DNA of 64,000 bases, taken from Cohnella endophytica. GTDB taxonomy: Bacteria > Bacillota > Bacilli > Paenibacillales > Paenibacillaceae. The notes under the pieces were generated by a model. That model was given only the letters and a program-made list of their open reading frames with translations, had not been told where the DNA came from and made no database searches. Position numbers and translations under genes: made by a program. Of the stretch, positions 26,951 to 35,678 are shown piece by piece. Location: the NCBI RefSeq assembly GCF_003628305.1, contig NZ_RBZM01000012.1, positions 1 through 64,000 on the forward strand, given 5' to 3'. Position 1 is the stretch's first letter, and every line of letters begins with the position of its first letter.

Positions 26951-29086
26951 CTATTGAAGTTGCATGACGGTTTGGGCCTGTTCGACCTTCCAACCGCTCG
27001 TATTCGCAATATCGAGCTTATAGCCCTCGGAGGAGCGAGTAATCTCGACATCGATCCGACCTGCGCCAAGCCGCAGCCCACGGACGGTCAACCTGTTCAT
27101 CCCATTCGGGAGAGAAGGCCTCATCCGAATCGTCCGGCTTGCATAGTCTAGCCGAATGCCAAGCGCGGAGGTCACGAACACGAGCGGCGTTCCCGCGGCC
27201 CATGCTTGCGGAGAGCAGGACACCGGATATCGTACAGGCTTGCCTTCCGCGCTTGAGTATCCGCAGAACAGCTCGGGCAGACGATAATTCTCGAAATCCT
27301 GCGCCGCGTTCAGAAGACCTTCGATCACGACATTCGCCTCATCGGAGAACCCAAGGGCGCTAAGCCCTATCAGGCACATCGAATTGTCGTGCGGCCAGAC
27401 GCTGCCGTCATGATAGCTCATCGGGTTATAGCCCGTTTCGCCTTCCGCCATCGTGCGTATGCCATAACCGGAGAACAGCGCGGGGGATACGAGTCGTTTG
27501 GCAACCGCGGCAGCCCTCTCGGGAGCGAATAGTCCGGACATCAGCGCATGACCCGGGTTCGAGGTAATGGATACGACTTGCTTATTCTCATGGTCGAGGG
27601 CAATGGCATAATACTGCTCCTCGGGTATCCAGAACTCGGCTTCGAATCGGACGCGCAGTTGTTCCGCCTCGTCAGATAGCCGTTCCGCCAGCAGATGTAC
27701 ATCCAATTCGCCTTCTTTAGCCTGCGGCAGAGTCTTAAATAACGTAGCCAGCAAGTTTTTCGCCTGATATACGTAACCCTGCACTTCCACTAGAGCAATC
27801 GGCGCCTTCGCATATCGCCCGTCACGGTGCACGACGGAATCCGCCGAATCCTTCCACCCTTGATTCGCAATGCCCTTCTCCGACTCTTTGAAATAGGAAG
27901 TAAACAGGCTGCCCTCTCGTTCCCCGTATTGCTCAATCCAATCAAGAGCGCTTAATACGTTCGGCATCAATTCCTTCAATAAAGCTACGTCTTCCGTCCA
28001 AGTTACGTATTCGGCCAACAAAACCAAGAATAACGGCGTCGAATCGATCGAACCAAAGTAAGGACCGAATGGCACTTGGTTCGTATTGGCCAGCTCGCCT
28101 TTACGAAGCTCATGCATGATTTTTCCGGGTTGCTCATCCCGCCAGCCGTCTAGCTTCTCCCCTTGGAAATGGGCCATCGTTCGAAGCGTTCCAAGCGCGA
28201 TCTCGGGCTTAATCGGCAGCATCTGGAGCGCCGCGATCAGGCTGTCGCGGCCGAACGGAACCGCATACCACGGCAATCCGGCAACGGGGAACGGTCCGTA
28301 CCCGATATCCGAGATTAGCACGCGAAGATCTTGAATTCCGCGATCGTACAAGGCGTCGTATAACGGCAGATCGCTCGATATGGACACCGAGCCCTCATTC
28401 CATCGCTCGTATTCCGATTTCAGCGTTCGAATCGCCTGCTCCTTGGGGTAAAGCTTCGGCTCGTCTCCATTGAAGATCGGCATCATATACAGTTCGATTT
28501 CGGTCGATTGCGCCGCCTCGAGGCTTACGCCGAAGGTCACGCTTCCGTCCTCGCCGATTTGTCCTTCAAGACCGCTCCAGCCGAACTTGAGCTCGCGCCC
28601 GATATTGTCCGAACCCGCGTATCCGAAGGTCATGGCATTGTCTTCGACAACCGTTTCCGTCCTGCTTCCAAGCTTGCCGCCCATAAACCCCCGAACGACG
28701 AACATATCCGTAAAATCGGCATCCAGTTTAATCGAAAGCTCGAAGGAGCAAGCATACGGACTGAAGTTCGTCGCTTTCAGCGTCTCGTATAGAACGCTTT
28801 CATAAATGAAACGGGTTCTTCTTAACTCGATCGATTCGCGCCATAACACGAGCTTCTCCGCTTCTTCCATGTGCGGGTTGGTTAGAATAATCGTAGATAT
28901 ATAATTCTGGTCCGCCTCGGATGCCAGCACGATCGGCTTTACGCCATTGATCTTGAGCTCCATCCGGCTAAGGAACCGAGTATCTTTCGTATATAGGCCC
29001 AAGCCTTCCTTTTGCCCCTCCGGTATGTCTCCCGTTCTATCCGTCAATAAAAACAGGTCATTTTCTTTAATGACTCTATAATCCAT
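26951..29086 (-). CDS. Glycogen-debranching-type glycosidase (GDE N-bis)
   Basis: The roughly 711-residue cytoplasmic protein has an N-terminal domain with YTKDTRFLSRMEL and a C-terminal (alpha/alpha)6 barrel. The barrel carries LPWYAVPFGRDSLI, NQGWKDSADSVVHRDG, EVQGYVYQA, YNPMSYHDGSVWPHDN and SPQAWAAGTP, the hallmarks of amylo-alpha-1,6-glucosidase-like enzymes with the bacterial GDE N-bis domain. AGGAG is 12 bases before the ATG at 29086; an in-frame GTG at 29095 is only three bases from it, so the start is uncertain by three codons. It is the first structural gene of the regulon and two LacI-type operators lie just upstream. Confidence 0.88.
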   Translation of the reverse strand: MDYRVIKENDLFLLTDRTGDIPEGQKEGLGLYTKDTRFLSRMELKINGVKPIVLASEADQNYISTIILTNPHMEEAEKLVLWRESIELRRTRFIYESVLYETLKATNFSPYACSFELSIKLDADFTDMFVVRGFMGGKLGSRTETVVEDNAMTFGYAGSDNIGRELKFGWSGLEGQIGEDGSVTFGVSLEAAQSTEIELYMMPIFNGDEPKLYPKEQAIRTLKSEYERWNEGSVSISSDLPLYDALYDRGIQDLRVLISDIGYGPFPVAGLPWYAVPFGRDSLIAALQMLPIKPEIALGTLRTMAHFQGEKLDGWRDEQPGKIMHELRKGELANTNQVPFGPYFGSIDSTPLFLVLLAEYVTWTEDVALLKELMPNVLSALDWIEQYGEREGSLFTSYFKESEKGIANQGWKDSADSVVHRDGRYAKAPIALVEVQGYVYQAKNLLATLFKTLPQAKEGELDVHLLAERLSDEAEQLRVRFEAEFWIPEEQYYAIALDHENKQVVSITSNPGHALMSGLFAPERAAAVAKRLVSPALFSGYGIRTMAEGETGYNPMSYHDGSVWPHDNSMCLIGLSALGFSDEANVVIEGLLNAAQDFENYRLPELFCGYSSAEGKPVRYPVSCSPQAWAAGTPLVFVTSALGIRLDYASRTIRMRPSLPNGMNRLTVRGLRLGAGRIDVEITRSSEGYKLDIANTSGWKVEQAQTVMQLQ

Positions 29087-29134
29087 GACTTTCACTAGCT
29101 CCTATCATCGCATGATGTTATTTCCGTTATTCCC

Positions 29135-29153
29135 CAAAACGTTTCGGATTTAG
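29135..29153. promoter_or_regulatory. LacI-type operator 1
   Basis: CCAAAACGTTTCGGATTTA contains the centred palindrome AAACGTTT typical of LacI/GalR operators. It shares 17 of 19 bases with operator 2. It lies 49 bp before the glycosidase start and is probably bound by the product of 29250-30263. Confidence 0.75.
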
Positions 29154-29209
29154 CGACAAAACAATCGAATCCATTAAGTTTCGACAATTCCCAATCAATC
29201 GGCCTTTAC

Positions 29210-29228
29210 GAAAACGTTTCGGATTTAC
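29210..29228. promoter_or_regulatory. LacI-type operator 2
   Basis: CGAAAACGTTTCGGATTTA repeats operator 1 at a distance of 75 bp, close to seven helical turns, which would allow looping or cooperative binding. The promoter of the operon is presumably between or near the two sites. Confidence 0.75.
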
Positions 29229-29249
29229 GCAAAATAATAATTTTAAGCT

Positions 29250-30263
29250 CTATATGGATGCAGTACTCTGTCTTGTTACCAATTCCGTATTTAAGATGAT
29301 TTTGTGGCTGACTTCCCTCTTCTGCAGCATATCGATTAGCAGTTGCGCTGCTTGGTAGCCCATTTCGTACCTATCTTGACGGATTGTCGTAATCGGCGGA
29401 GAGCAATAGGAAGCGATCGCTATGTCGTCATAACCGACGAAAGACATCGTGTCCGGAACTTTACGGCCGATCCTTTCCATCGTGCGCAATGCCCCCAGCA
29501 CCATCAAGTCGCTCGCCGAGAATACCGCCGTCACTTCCGGATGATCATGCAAGATTTGATACATGGCCGCGGAGCCGCCTTCTTCCTTGAAATACCCGTT
29601 GTACACTCTTTTGGGATTGAAAGCGATTCCATTAAGCTCCAACGCCCGCTTGTATCCTTCCAGCCTCTCCTTGCTTACCGAAGCTTCGTCATGTCCGTTA
29701 ATCATCGCGATGTGACGGTGACCGAGCCGAATCAGATGCGAAACGGCTGTTTGAGCTCCCGAAACGTTATCCGTCGTTACGTGCCCTACGTTCTGGTGTG
29801 TGGCCGGAATGTCGATAAGCACGCATGGGAAGCTGGTATCATTCAAAACTTCCTGCAAATAGGCATCGTCCAAGCGAAGTCCGGACAATATGGCTCCGTC
29901 GACATTACGCTCCTTGCATAAATCGGCGTATGACTTGGACAGTTGTTTCTTCGAATTGGTACTGAAAAGCAGGATATCGTAATCCAACTCGACCGCCCGA
30001 TCGTTGATGCCGCATAAGATTTCGAAAGCGAGCGAGTCTTTGGCGCCTTCCCTGTTAATCTCCGACAGAACGACCCCAATCGTCCGCGTCTTCCGGGTAA
30101 CCAGACTGCGCGCTACGGCATTGGGACGATAATTCAACTCTTCGGCGTATCGCTTGATTTTCTTTCTCGTATCCTCGTTCACGTCGCTATATCCGTTTAA
30201 CGCTCTTGAAACCGTTGTCACGGAAACGCCTGCTGCTTTAGCCAAATCTTTAATCGTCGTCAC
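29250..30263 (-). CDS. LacI family transcriptional regulator
   Basis: The product of about 337 residues has an N-terminal helix-turn-helix (TTIKDLAKAAGVSVTTVSRAL) with hinge helix (PNAVARSL) and a periplasmic-binding-protein-like sensor domain. The GTG at 30263 is chosen because AAAGGTG is seven bases upstream; a longer frame to 30281 would overlap the operator. It lies directly upstream of, and in the same orientation as, the glycosidase operon. An AAAACGTTTCG operator lies in its own leader, so it is probably autoregulated and released by an imported sugar. Confidence 0.93.
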   Translation of the reverse strand: MTTIKDLAKAAGVSVTTVSRALNGYSDVNEDTRKKIKRYAEELNYRPNAVARSLVTRKTRTIGVVLSEINREGAKDSLAFEILCGINDRAVELDYDILLFSTNSKKQLSKSYADLCKERNVDGAILSGLRLDDAYLQEVLNDTSFPCVLIDIPATHQNVGHVTTDNVSGAQTAVSHLIRLGHRHIAMINGHDEASVSKERLEGYKRALELNGIAFNPKRVYNGYFKEEGGSAAMYQILHDHPEVTAVFSASDLMVLGALRTMERIGRKVPDTMSFVGYDDIAIASYCSPPITTIRQDRYEMGYQAAQLLIDMLQKREVSHKIILNTELVTRQSTASI

Positions 30264-30277
30264 CGTTACACACCTTT

Positions 30278-30292
30278 CCAAAACGTTTCGAA
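30278..30292. promoter_or_regulatory. LacI-type operator 3 (autoregulatory)
   Basis: CCAAAACGTTTCGAA has the same AAAACGTTTCG core as operators 1 and 2 and lies between the promoter at 30305-30333 and the regulator start, where binding would block transcription. Confidence 0.72.
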
Positions 30293-30304
30293 CCTTCTGA
30301 GGTC

Positions 30305-30333
30305 ATTGTAAATCATAATGTAAGCACTTTCAA
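30305..30333 (-). promoter_or_regulatory. Regulator promoter with overlapping cre site
   Basis: On the minus strand TTGAAA (30333-30328), a 17-bp spacer and TACAAT (30310-30305) form a very good sigma-A promoter. TGTAAGCACTTTCA at 30319-30332 matches the cre consensus except at the central step and overlaps the -35 region, so the regulator gene itself is likely under CcpA control. Confidence 0.75.
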
Positions 30334-30395
30334 TAGTAATTTTAAAAAGGTTGTACGCAAAATCGGCTTGAAGGCCTATTGGTAGACATCGCCCA

Positions 30396-31403
30396 TTAAA
30401 TGTTCGAAAGTCGAATCTCTTTTCCTTCTCTCGAGGACTCGCTTGTGGCTAGAAGCGCCTCGAGCGTATTCAGATTGTCTCGGCCAGAGGTGGCTGCCTC
30501 GCTCCCTTCCCTAATCGAACGGGCGAATTCGGCAAGCACGCCGTGAATATTATCTTCCTGCGGAACATATAAAGGTTTCTTGATTATCGACTGATTGTGC
30601 GGAACGACGTACACCCCGTACCCTTCTCCAAGATCGTCCAAATGGATAGAGCCCTCGCGGCACTGGATTCTCCATTTGCCTTCCCATGGCGTCGAAGCTC
30701 CTTTAGCAAGCAAACTGGCCGTGTAAAATACGGGAACTCCGATACCGGTATAATACACCGCGTTTACGTTCGGATCGCTCTTATAACCGCTATCCGGATA
30801 GTTCCAGGTTCTTCCCGAAACGTTTAAGATATTGCTGTCCAACAAGAAACGAATCATGTCGATATGATGTACGGACATCTCGAGCAGAATATAGTTATCC
30901 ATCTCGCGTTGATATCGTTTACCGTCATGGTCGCAATAGAATTCCGCGCTAATAAACTGTATTTCCCCGAGCGCCGAATGCTGCAAGGCTTGTTTTAAAG
31001 TAACCACGATCGAGGCAAAACGATAATTTTGACTAATCATGAGGCTCCGTTTTTTCTCGGCCGCTAACTGCACAAGCTCTTCGGCTTCTCCCATCGTCAA
31101 GACGAACGGCTTCTCGATAAGCACATGGAGATTTTGCTCCAACGCCTCTTTGGCGATCTCATAATGAACCGGCGAGATTGCCGAGATAAATACCGCATCC
31201 GCGTTCGTTAATTGAAAGGCTTGCTTATAATCCGTAAATAACAATTGCTTGGATAGCCGGAACTGTTCCGCATAAGCCTCCAACACCGCTAAATCCAAAT
31301 CCACCAATCCGGCATATTCAAAATAAGGCGATGGAATGACGAAGTTACTGCCTACTCCCCGTCCATGAGCCCCCAATCCGACTTGAATCATTTTCATACT
31401 CAT
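30396..31403 (-). CDS. Gfo/Idh/MocA family oxidoreductase
   Basis: The 335-residue protein has an N-terminal Rossmann segment (IQVGLGAHGRGVG) and the EKP motif (VLIEKPFVLTMGEA near residue 96). GGAGG is seven bases before the ATG, which overlaps the cupin stop codon as ATGA, so the two genes are translationally coupled. The pair probably handles oxidation of a sugar or sugar acid; the substrate is not evident. Confidence 0.9.
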   Translation of the reverse strand: MSMKMIQVGLGAHGRGVGSNFVIPSPYFEYAGLVDLDLAVLEAYAEQFRLSKQLLFTDYKQAFQLTNADAVFISAISPVHYEIAKEALEQNLHVLIEKPFVLTMGEAEELVQLAAEKKRSLMISQNYRFASIVVTLKQALQHSALGEIQFISAEFYCDHDGKRYQREMDNYILLEMSVHHIDMIRFLLDSNILNVSGRTWNYPDSGYKSDPNVNAVYYTGIGVPVFYTASLLAKGASTPWEGKWRIQCREGSIHLDDLGEGYGVYVVPHNQSIIKKPLYVPQEDNIHGVLAEFARSIREGSEAATSGRDNLNTLEALLATSESSREGKEIRLSNI

Positions 31404-31735
31404 TTCTTCCCCTCCTGCGAGCGATACAAATAGCCGATTTTACCGCCGGGAGGCAGTATGCCGTAAATATATACGGCCGTCATTTCTTCCGTGACGATCA
31501 AAGAATGTTCTTGGCCTTGCTCGGTCAGCACTAAATCCCCGGGTCCAATCTCGTAGGTATCGCCTTCCGTCGTACAAATCCCTTTTCCTTTAACGATAAT
31601 CCAATACTCATTGCATTCATGGTAATGCAGCGGAACTTCCTGGCCCACCGCCAGATGATTAATTCCATAGTGATTAATCTCGCTCCATGCGGGAAATAGC
31701 GCCCGCTCCTGATCGTCCACGCGAATAACCGGCAA
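31400..31735 (-). CDS. Cupin domain protein
   Basis: The 111-residue single-domain cupin has the two metal-binding motifs: motif 1 around PLHYHECNEYWIIVKGKG (His38, His40, Glu44) and motif 2 around GDLVLTEQGQEHSL (His near 78). Small cupins of this type are sugar isomerases/mutarotases, dioxygenase-like enzymes or sensors. It is coupled by ATGA to the oxidoreductase downstream, which favours a metabolic role. Confidence 0.88.
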   Translation of the reverse strand: MPVIRVDDQERALFPAWSEINHYGINHLAVGQEVPLHYHECNEYWIIVKGKGICTTEGDTYEIGPGDLVLTEQGQEHSLIVTEEMTAVYIYGILPPGGKIGYLYRSQEGKK

Positions 31736-31783
31736 AATAATCCACCTCTTTCTAGTAAAAATGCGAATACGCTTATCCTATCG

Positions 31784-33160
31784 TTAGCCCCTATTCGAAG
31801 GCAACAGGTTAACGACGAACAACTTCACGATCGCGAGCGCGAGAATCGTGACGAAAATGAAATGCATGCCTTCGGCCATCTGAATGGCCGTATCGTCCGT
31901 TGCCACCCGATTAAGCAGCATTCCGAACACGGCAACCGCGATCGTCTGTCCGAGCGTTCCCATGAACGAGTTGGTCGACGTCGCAACGCCGCGCATGTTC
32001 CCTGCAGCAGAATTCTGAATCGTAACGATAGCCGGAGTCGTAATGCACCCCATCCCGAATCCGATAATCGCGACGATCCCGATAACATGCCAATAAGGCG
32101 ATGAAATGTCCAACATATATAGCCAAATAGCTCCTCCGGCCACGATGATCGTACCTAACAACATGAATATTTTCGCCCCGAAGCGGAACATGTATCTGCC
32201 CGACAAATTCGACGTAATCGGCCATGCGAGCGACATCGGCATCAGCATCAAACCCGATTTCGTGGCGCTGAGACCCATTACGGTCTGAACCCACAGGGGG
32301 ATGTAGATCGTTACGCCGGCTACGATGCAGAATCCGACAAAAGCTAGCGCATATGGAACGGCAAGCCGTCTCTCGCGGAACAACACGAGCGGAAGCATCG
32401 GTTCCTTCGCTCTCGACTCGATCCAAAGGAAGGCCGCGAGAAATACCGCTGCCACCGCGAACAAACCGAGTATCGTCGCGGAATCCCAGGCATAAGTTCT
32501 TCCGCCGGTCATCACGGCCAACAGCAAGCAGGAGACACTGACGGTAAAAGCAAAAGCGCCCAAGTAATCGATGCTCTTCTTCACTTTGGAGAATCGCTCG
32601 CGAAGGAAGCCGAACACGAGAATGAACGAAAGCGCGCTCACGGGCACGTTCATAAAGAAAATCCAACGCCAGGAAATCGAATCGACGAAGTAACCTCCGA
32701 CGAACGGACCGACCAACCCCGCAATGGACCACATCGAAGATAAAACGCCTTGAACTTTGCCGCGTTGCTCTCCGGTATACAAATCTCCGATAATCGTGAA
32801 CGTGACCGGCGTCAGCGCTCCCGCTCCGATACCTTGAATCGCCCGGAACCAGATCAATTCCGTCATCGTCTGGGCCGCGCCGCATAGAATCGATCCCGCC
32901 AGGAATAACACGAGACCGATCGCGAATATCCATCTACGTCCGAATAGGTCCGCCAGCTTGCCGAAGATAGGCGTAGTCACGCAAGTGGTGAGCGTATAGA
33001 TCGAGAATATCCAACTGATCAGGCTTAACCCGTTCAAGTCTTTGGCGATGCTGTTCGTCGCCGTTGTTACGACCGTCGCGTCCAATGCCCCGATAAACAG
33101 GGCGGCGAGCAGACCGATCGTAACGAATGTGCGATTCGTTTTCATTTCCGACATTACCAT
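31784..33160 (-). CDS. MFS multidrug exporter (DHA2/EmrB-like)
   Basis: The 458-residue membrane protein has features of the DHA2 family: GALDATVVTTATNSIAKDL in helix 1, LADLFGRRWIF after helix 2, FRAIQGIGAGAL in helix 4 and WRWIFFMNVP after helix 6. It exports hydrophobic compounds by proton exchange in its family. It lies alone, 49 bp upstream of the cupin gene; no dedicated regulator is adjacent. AAGGGA precedes the ATG at 33160. Confidence 0.9.
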   Translation of the reverse strand: MVMSEMKTNRTFVTIGLLAALFIGALDATVVTTATNSIAKDLNGLSLISWIFSIYTLTTCVTTPIFGKLADLFGRRWIFAIGLVLFLAGSILCGAAQTMTELIWFRAIQGIGAGALTPVTFTIIGDLYTGEQRGKVQGVLSSMWSIAGLVGPFVGGYFVDSISWRWIFFMNVPVSALSFILVFGFLRERFSKVKKSIDYLGAFAFTVSVSCLLLAVMTGGRTYAWDSATILGLFAVAAVFLAAFLWIESRAKEPMLPLVLFRERRLAVPYALAFVGFCIVAGVTIYIPLWVQTVMGLSATKSGLMLMPMSLAWPITSNLSGRYMFRFGAKIFMLLGTIIVAGGAIWLYMLDISSPYWHVIGIVAIIGFGMGCITTPAIVTIQNSAAGNMRGVATSTNSFMGTLGQTIAVAVFGMLLNRVATDDTAIQMAEGMHFIFVTILALAIVKLFVVNLLPSNRG

Positions 33161-33244
33161 CCAACTTTCCCTTGAAAATTATTATTGCCCCGTTCCGGGT
33201 CATAATCGCGCGGCATAATCGCATAATTATCCGCGAATATATTG

Positions 33245-33276
33245 AAAAAGGCCGAGGACAGAGTCCCCCGCCTTTT
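33245..33276 (-). terminator. Terminator of the comFB-like gene
   Basis: AAAAAGGC pairs with GCCTTTT, with an inner GGAC-AGA-GTCC, three bases after the stop codon at 33279. On the minus strand it is followed by TTTTT. Confidence 0.82.
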
Positions 33277-33278
33277 CC

Positions 33279-33572
33279 TTATTCCAATTCGTGATTGGGA
33301 TGCTCCTGGATCACTTGGACGGCTTTCGTAAGTTCCCTTAGAATGTCCGATTGGAGCTGAGGTTCTTGGTAGAGCGCCTTAACGTAAGCTTCTCCCGCCT
33401 GGCTCGAAGTATAATGAGGAGGCACGTGATTCAACGTTAACGATAAAATATCGATCCTACACTTCTCGCAATGACATTTTAACAGCCCTGTTTTGACATA
33501 GTGATCTTCGAATAGGTGGCCTACGATCGGCTCCATTACGTTCAGTATGGACGTATCTCGGGAAAAAATCAT
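33279..33572 (-). CDS. comFB: ComFB family protein
   Basis: The 97-residue protein matches the late-competence ComFB family: an early VMEPIVGHLFEDHY helix, the Cys motif CHCEKCRIDILSLTLNHVPPHY (Cys33, Cys35, Cys38) and a helical C-terminus. In B. subtilis comFB lies in the comF operon; here it stands alone with its own promoter and terminator. ComFB-type proteins in some bacteria bind c-di-nucleotides, so a signalling role is possible. GGAGAG is ten bases before the ATG. Confidence 0.82.
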   Translation of the reverse strand: MIFSRDTSILNVMEPIVGHLFEDHYVKTGLLKCHCEKCRIDILSLTLNHVPPHYTSSQAGEAYVKALYQEPQLQSDILRELTKAVQVIQEHPNHELE

Positions 33573-33616
33573 AGTATGTACACTCTCCGTTATGTAAGGA
33601 AATCTGCGACTTTCCT

Positions 33617-33625
33617 ATTATACCA
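33617..33625 (-). promoter_or_regulatory. Extended -10 promoter for comFB
   Basis: On the minus strand TGGTATAAT is an extended -10 element; no clear -35 is seen. It would start transcription near 33610, about 40 bases ahead of the comFB ATG. Confidence 0.55.
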
Positions 33626-33673
33626 CAAATCCCCATCGGCTTCGGAGACGCTATTGGAGATCTACATGCAGCT

Positions 33674-33892
33674 TCATGCATCTTCATGCGTCTTTGCTTT
33701 CGCAAGACATGCCTGGCATATGCATGATTTGTTCAGTCGGTCGGCCGGAATTCGCTTAAAGATATCCTCGGGGAATTCCGCTTTGGAGCACCAACAGGCT
33801 CCCTGGGGCAAACCCGCTAGATTGCCGCAGTCGTTATCGCGGCCGCAAAGGGGACAATTATTGGCATTGGTCGTTTCCTCGGACAAGTTCAT
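33674..33892 (-). CDS. Cysteine-rich CWC family protein
   Basis: This 72-residue protein contains ten cysteines arranged as CPLCGRDNDCG, the central CWC, and CICQACL, the pattern of the small cysteine-rich CWC family, probably zinc-binding. The function of the family is unknown. It lies 20 bp downstream of the isomerase/epimerase operon in the same direction and may be its last gene. Confidence 0.8.
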   Translation of the reverse strand: MNLSEETTNANNCPLCGRDNDCGNLAGLPQGACWCSKAEFPEDIFKRIPADRLNKSCICQACLAKAKTHEDA

Positions 33893-33912
33893 GCACTCCG
33901 TTCCCGTGTCGA

Positions 33913-34803
33913 TTAATTTCTAGCCTTAAGGAATTGAACGGCGGCGGCGATATCCGCTTCCGGATTCGCGCCGACCTCGCGTTCGATCGTCAAGTAGCCC
34001 TCGTAGCCGATATCCCGAAGCGCCTTTAAGTAACCGTCCCAATCAACGCCGCCCGTACCGAGCGGAACTTCGCGGAAGGCATCTCCCGATTCGGCATCCC
34101 GCGCGATCTTCGCGTGGTCGAGCGGATCGAACCCAAGCGCTCCGTAGATCAGGCGAGGATCGACCTCGCGAAGCCGGATCCCGTCCTTCGCATGCGTGTG
34201 AACGATATAGTCTCGCAGCGTATATACGCCTTGCACCGGATCGTCGCCCGTTACCATCACCATATTCGCGGGGTCGAAGTTGACGGATACGCCTTTCGAT
34301 CCTAGACCGTCCAAGAAGCCCTTCAAGTGCGCCGATGTCTCGGGGCCGGTCTCGATGGCGAAATAGGCATTCATGCCCTTCGCGTAACGGCTTAACTCCG
34401 AACATGCGACATGCATCGATTCGTATACTTCGCTATTCCTGTCTTCTGGTACGATTCCGATATGAGTCGTGACTATGTTCGTGCCGAGCTCTACGGCCAG
34501 ATCCAGAATTCTTTTAGACTTCTCTATTTTCGCGGCGTTAGCGGATTTGTCCTGGAAGCCATGGCCGCCTAGATCCCCGACCAAAGCGGAAACCTGCAAA
34601 CCCAACGATTCGATGTACGACTTCCATCCTCTCCGTTCGGAGGCGGACAGGTTAGCCGGATCCATCTCGCCTTCGACCGCATAGATCTGCACGCCGTCCG
34701 CACCTAGCGCCTGCGCCTTTTTCAACCCTTCGCGCACTCCGACTCTGAAGCTGTCCACGATAACCCCGACTTTCCAGGGTACTATGATCTCGGCCATTGT
34801 CAT
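33913..34803 (-). CDS. Sugar phosphate isomerase/epimerase (TIM barrel)
   Basis: The product (about 296 residues) is an AP-endonuclease-2-like TIM barrel with metal-binding residues in VTTHIG, FAIETGPE, VNFDPANMV and VHTHAKD. Family members are hydroxypyruvate isomerase-, IolE/IolH- or epimerase-like. The ATG at 34803 overlaps the stop of the upstream barrel gene as ATGA; a second ATG two codons later has better spacing to GGAG. It belongs to an operon with a second barrel protein and a Gfo/Idh oxidoreductase, as in inositol-like or keto-sugar catabolism. Confidence 0.88.
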   Translation of the reverse strand: MTMAEIIVPWKVGVIVDSFRVGVREGLKKAQALGADGVQIYAVEGEMDPANLSASERRGWKSYIESLGLQVSALVGDLGGHGFQDKSANAAKIEKSKRILDLAVELGTNIVTTHIGIVPEDRNSEVYESMHVACSELSRYAKGMNAYFAIETGPETSAHLKGFLDGLGSKGVSVNFDPANMVMVTGDDPVQGVYTLRDYIVHTHAKDGIRLREVDPRLIYGALGFDPLDHAKIARDAESGDAFREVPLGTGGVDWDGYLKALRDIGYEGYLTIEREVGANPEADIAAAVQFLKARN

Positions 34804-35678
34804 CTCGCTCCTTCGGTGGATTCGATTTGTTTCCATATCCGCTTTGCGTTGTTCAGCGCCAGCTTCGTTGCGCTCACGCAAGGCTCCATGCCTTCGAATT
34901 CGATCGACAAGTACCCATCGTAGCCGGAGTCTCTAACGATCGTCAATGCCGCCCGGATGTCGAGATCGCCATGTCCGACGATAGCCCCTCGCAAATAAGC
35001 GCCGCCGGAAGACCGGAACCAGCCTTCGCCCGGATCCGCGACAGACGGTCTCCTGTAGAAGTCTTTCGCATGAACGATAGACGCGTACGGAATATTGCTT
35101 CGCACCGCGACGACCGGATCTTCGTCGACGCATACGAAGTTGCCGATATCGAGCGTCGTTCGGAAATTAGGTCTGTCGACCGCGTGAATAAGCGCCTGCA
35201 CCCGATCGCTCGCCTGTACGTAATAACCGTGGTTTTCCACGCTCGTCGTTATTCCGTATTGCGCGGCGTAATCCGCGATTCGGCGGCAGGCTTCGGCCAG
35301 CTTGGGCAAATCCCGATTAAACTGCTTGATCGAGCGATCCTCGGAATTCGCGACATCGTGGCGCATTAGCTTTGCCCCTAGCGCGGCCGCGATGTCGACT
35401 TCCCGCTTCACGCGTTCGATCTCTTGCTCGAAGGCTTGATCGTCAAGACCGGCGAAATTGGCGCCGATCGCATAGTTGGAAACTTCGATTCCCGCCTCCG
35501 CCGCTTTGTTCTTAATCAAGCCGATCAGCTCCGGATTCGCCGTCAGATCATAGCCTAGCGGCACGATCTCGACGTGTTCCCCGCCCATCTCGGCGATTAG
35601 TCCGATCGCTTGAACGACGTCAAGCTCGCCCGCTTGCATCGCTTGCCAGAAGCAATACGTGCTTATTCCGAATTTCAT
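34800..35678 (-). CDS. Xylose-isomerase-like TIM barrel protein
   Basis: The product (about 292 residues) starts MKFGISTYCF and shows EIVPLG, MRHDVAN, TSVENHG, LDIGNF, VHAKDF and SIEFEGME, the ordered strand-end motifs of the sugar phosphate isomerase/epimerase family. The ATG at 35678 has GAGGAG upstream and overlaps the previous stop as ATGA. A longer frame to 35789 is a shadow inside the oxidoreductase gene. Middle gene of a three-gene coupled operon. Confidence 0.9.
   Translation of the reverse strand: MKFGISTYCFWQAMQAGELDVVQAIGLIAEMGGEHVEIVPLGYDLTANPELIGLIKNKAAEAGIEVSNYAIGANFAGLDDQAFEQEIERVKREVDIAAALGAKLMRHDVANSEDRSIKQFNRDLPKLAEACRRIADYAAQYGITTSVENHGYYVQASDRVQALIHAVDRPNFRTTLDIGNFVCVDEDPVVAVRSNIPYASIVHAKDFYRRPSVADPGEGWFRSSGGAYLRGAIVGHGDLDIRAALTIVRDSGYDGYLSIEFEGMEPCVSATKLALNNAKRIWKQIESTEGAR

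Noticed and set aside
31911..32933. 340-residue frame overlapping the DHA2 exporter on the same strand
   Set aside because: Frame-shifted shadow with Arg/Asp-rich low-quality sequence; the exporter frame has all family motifs.
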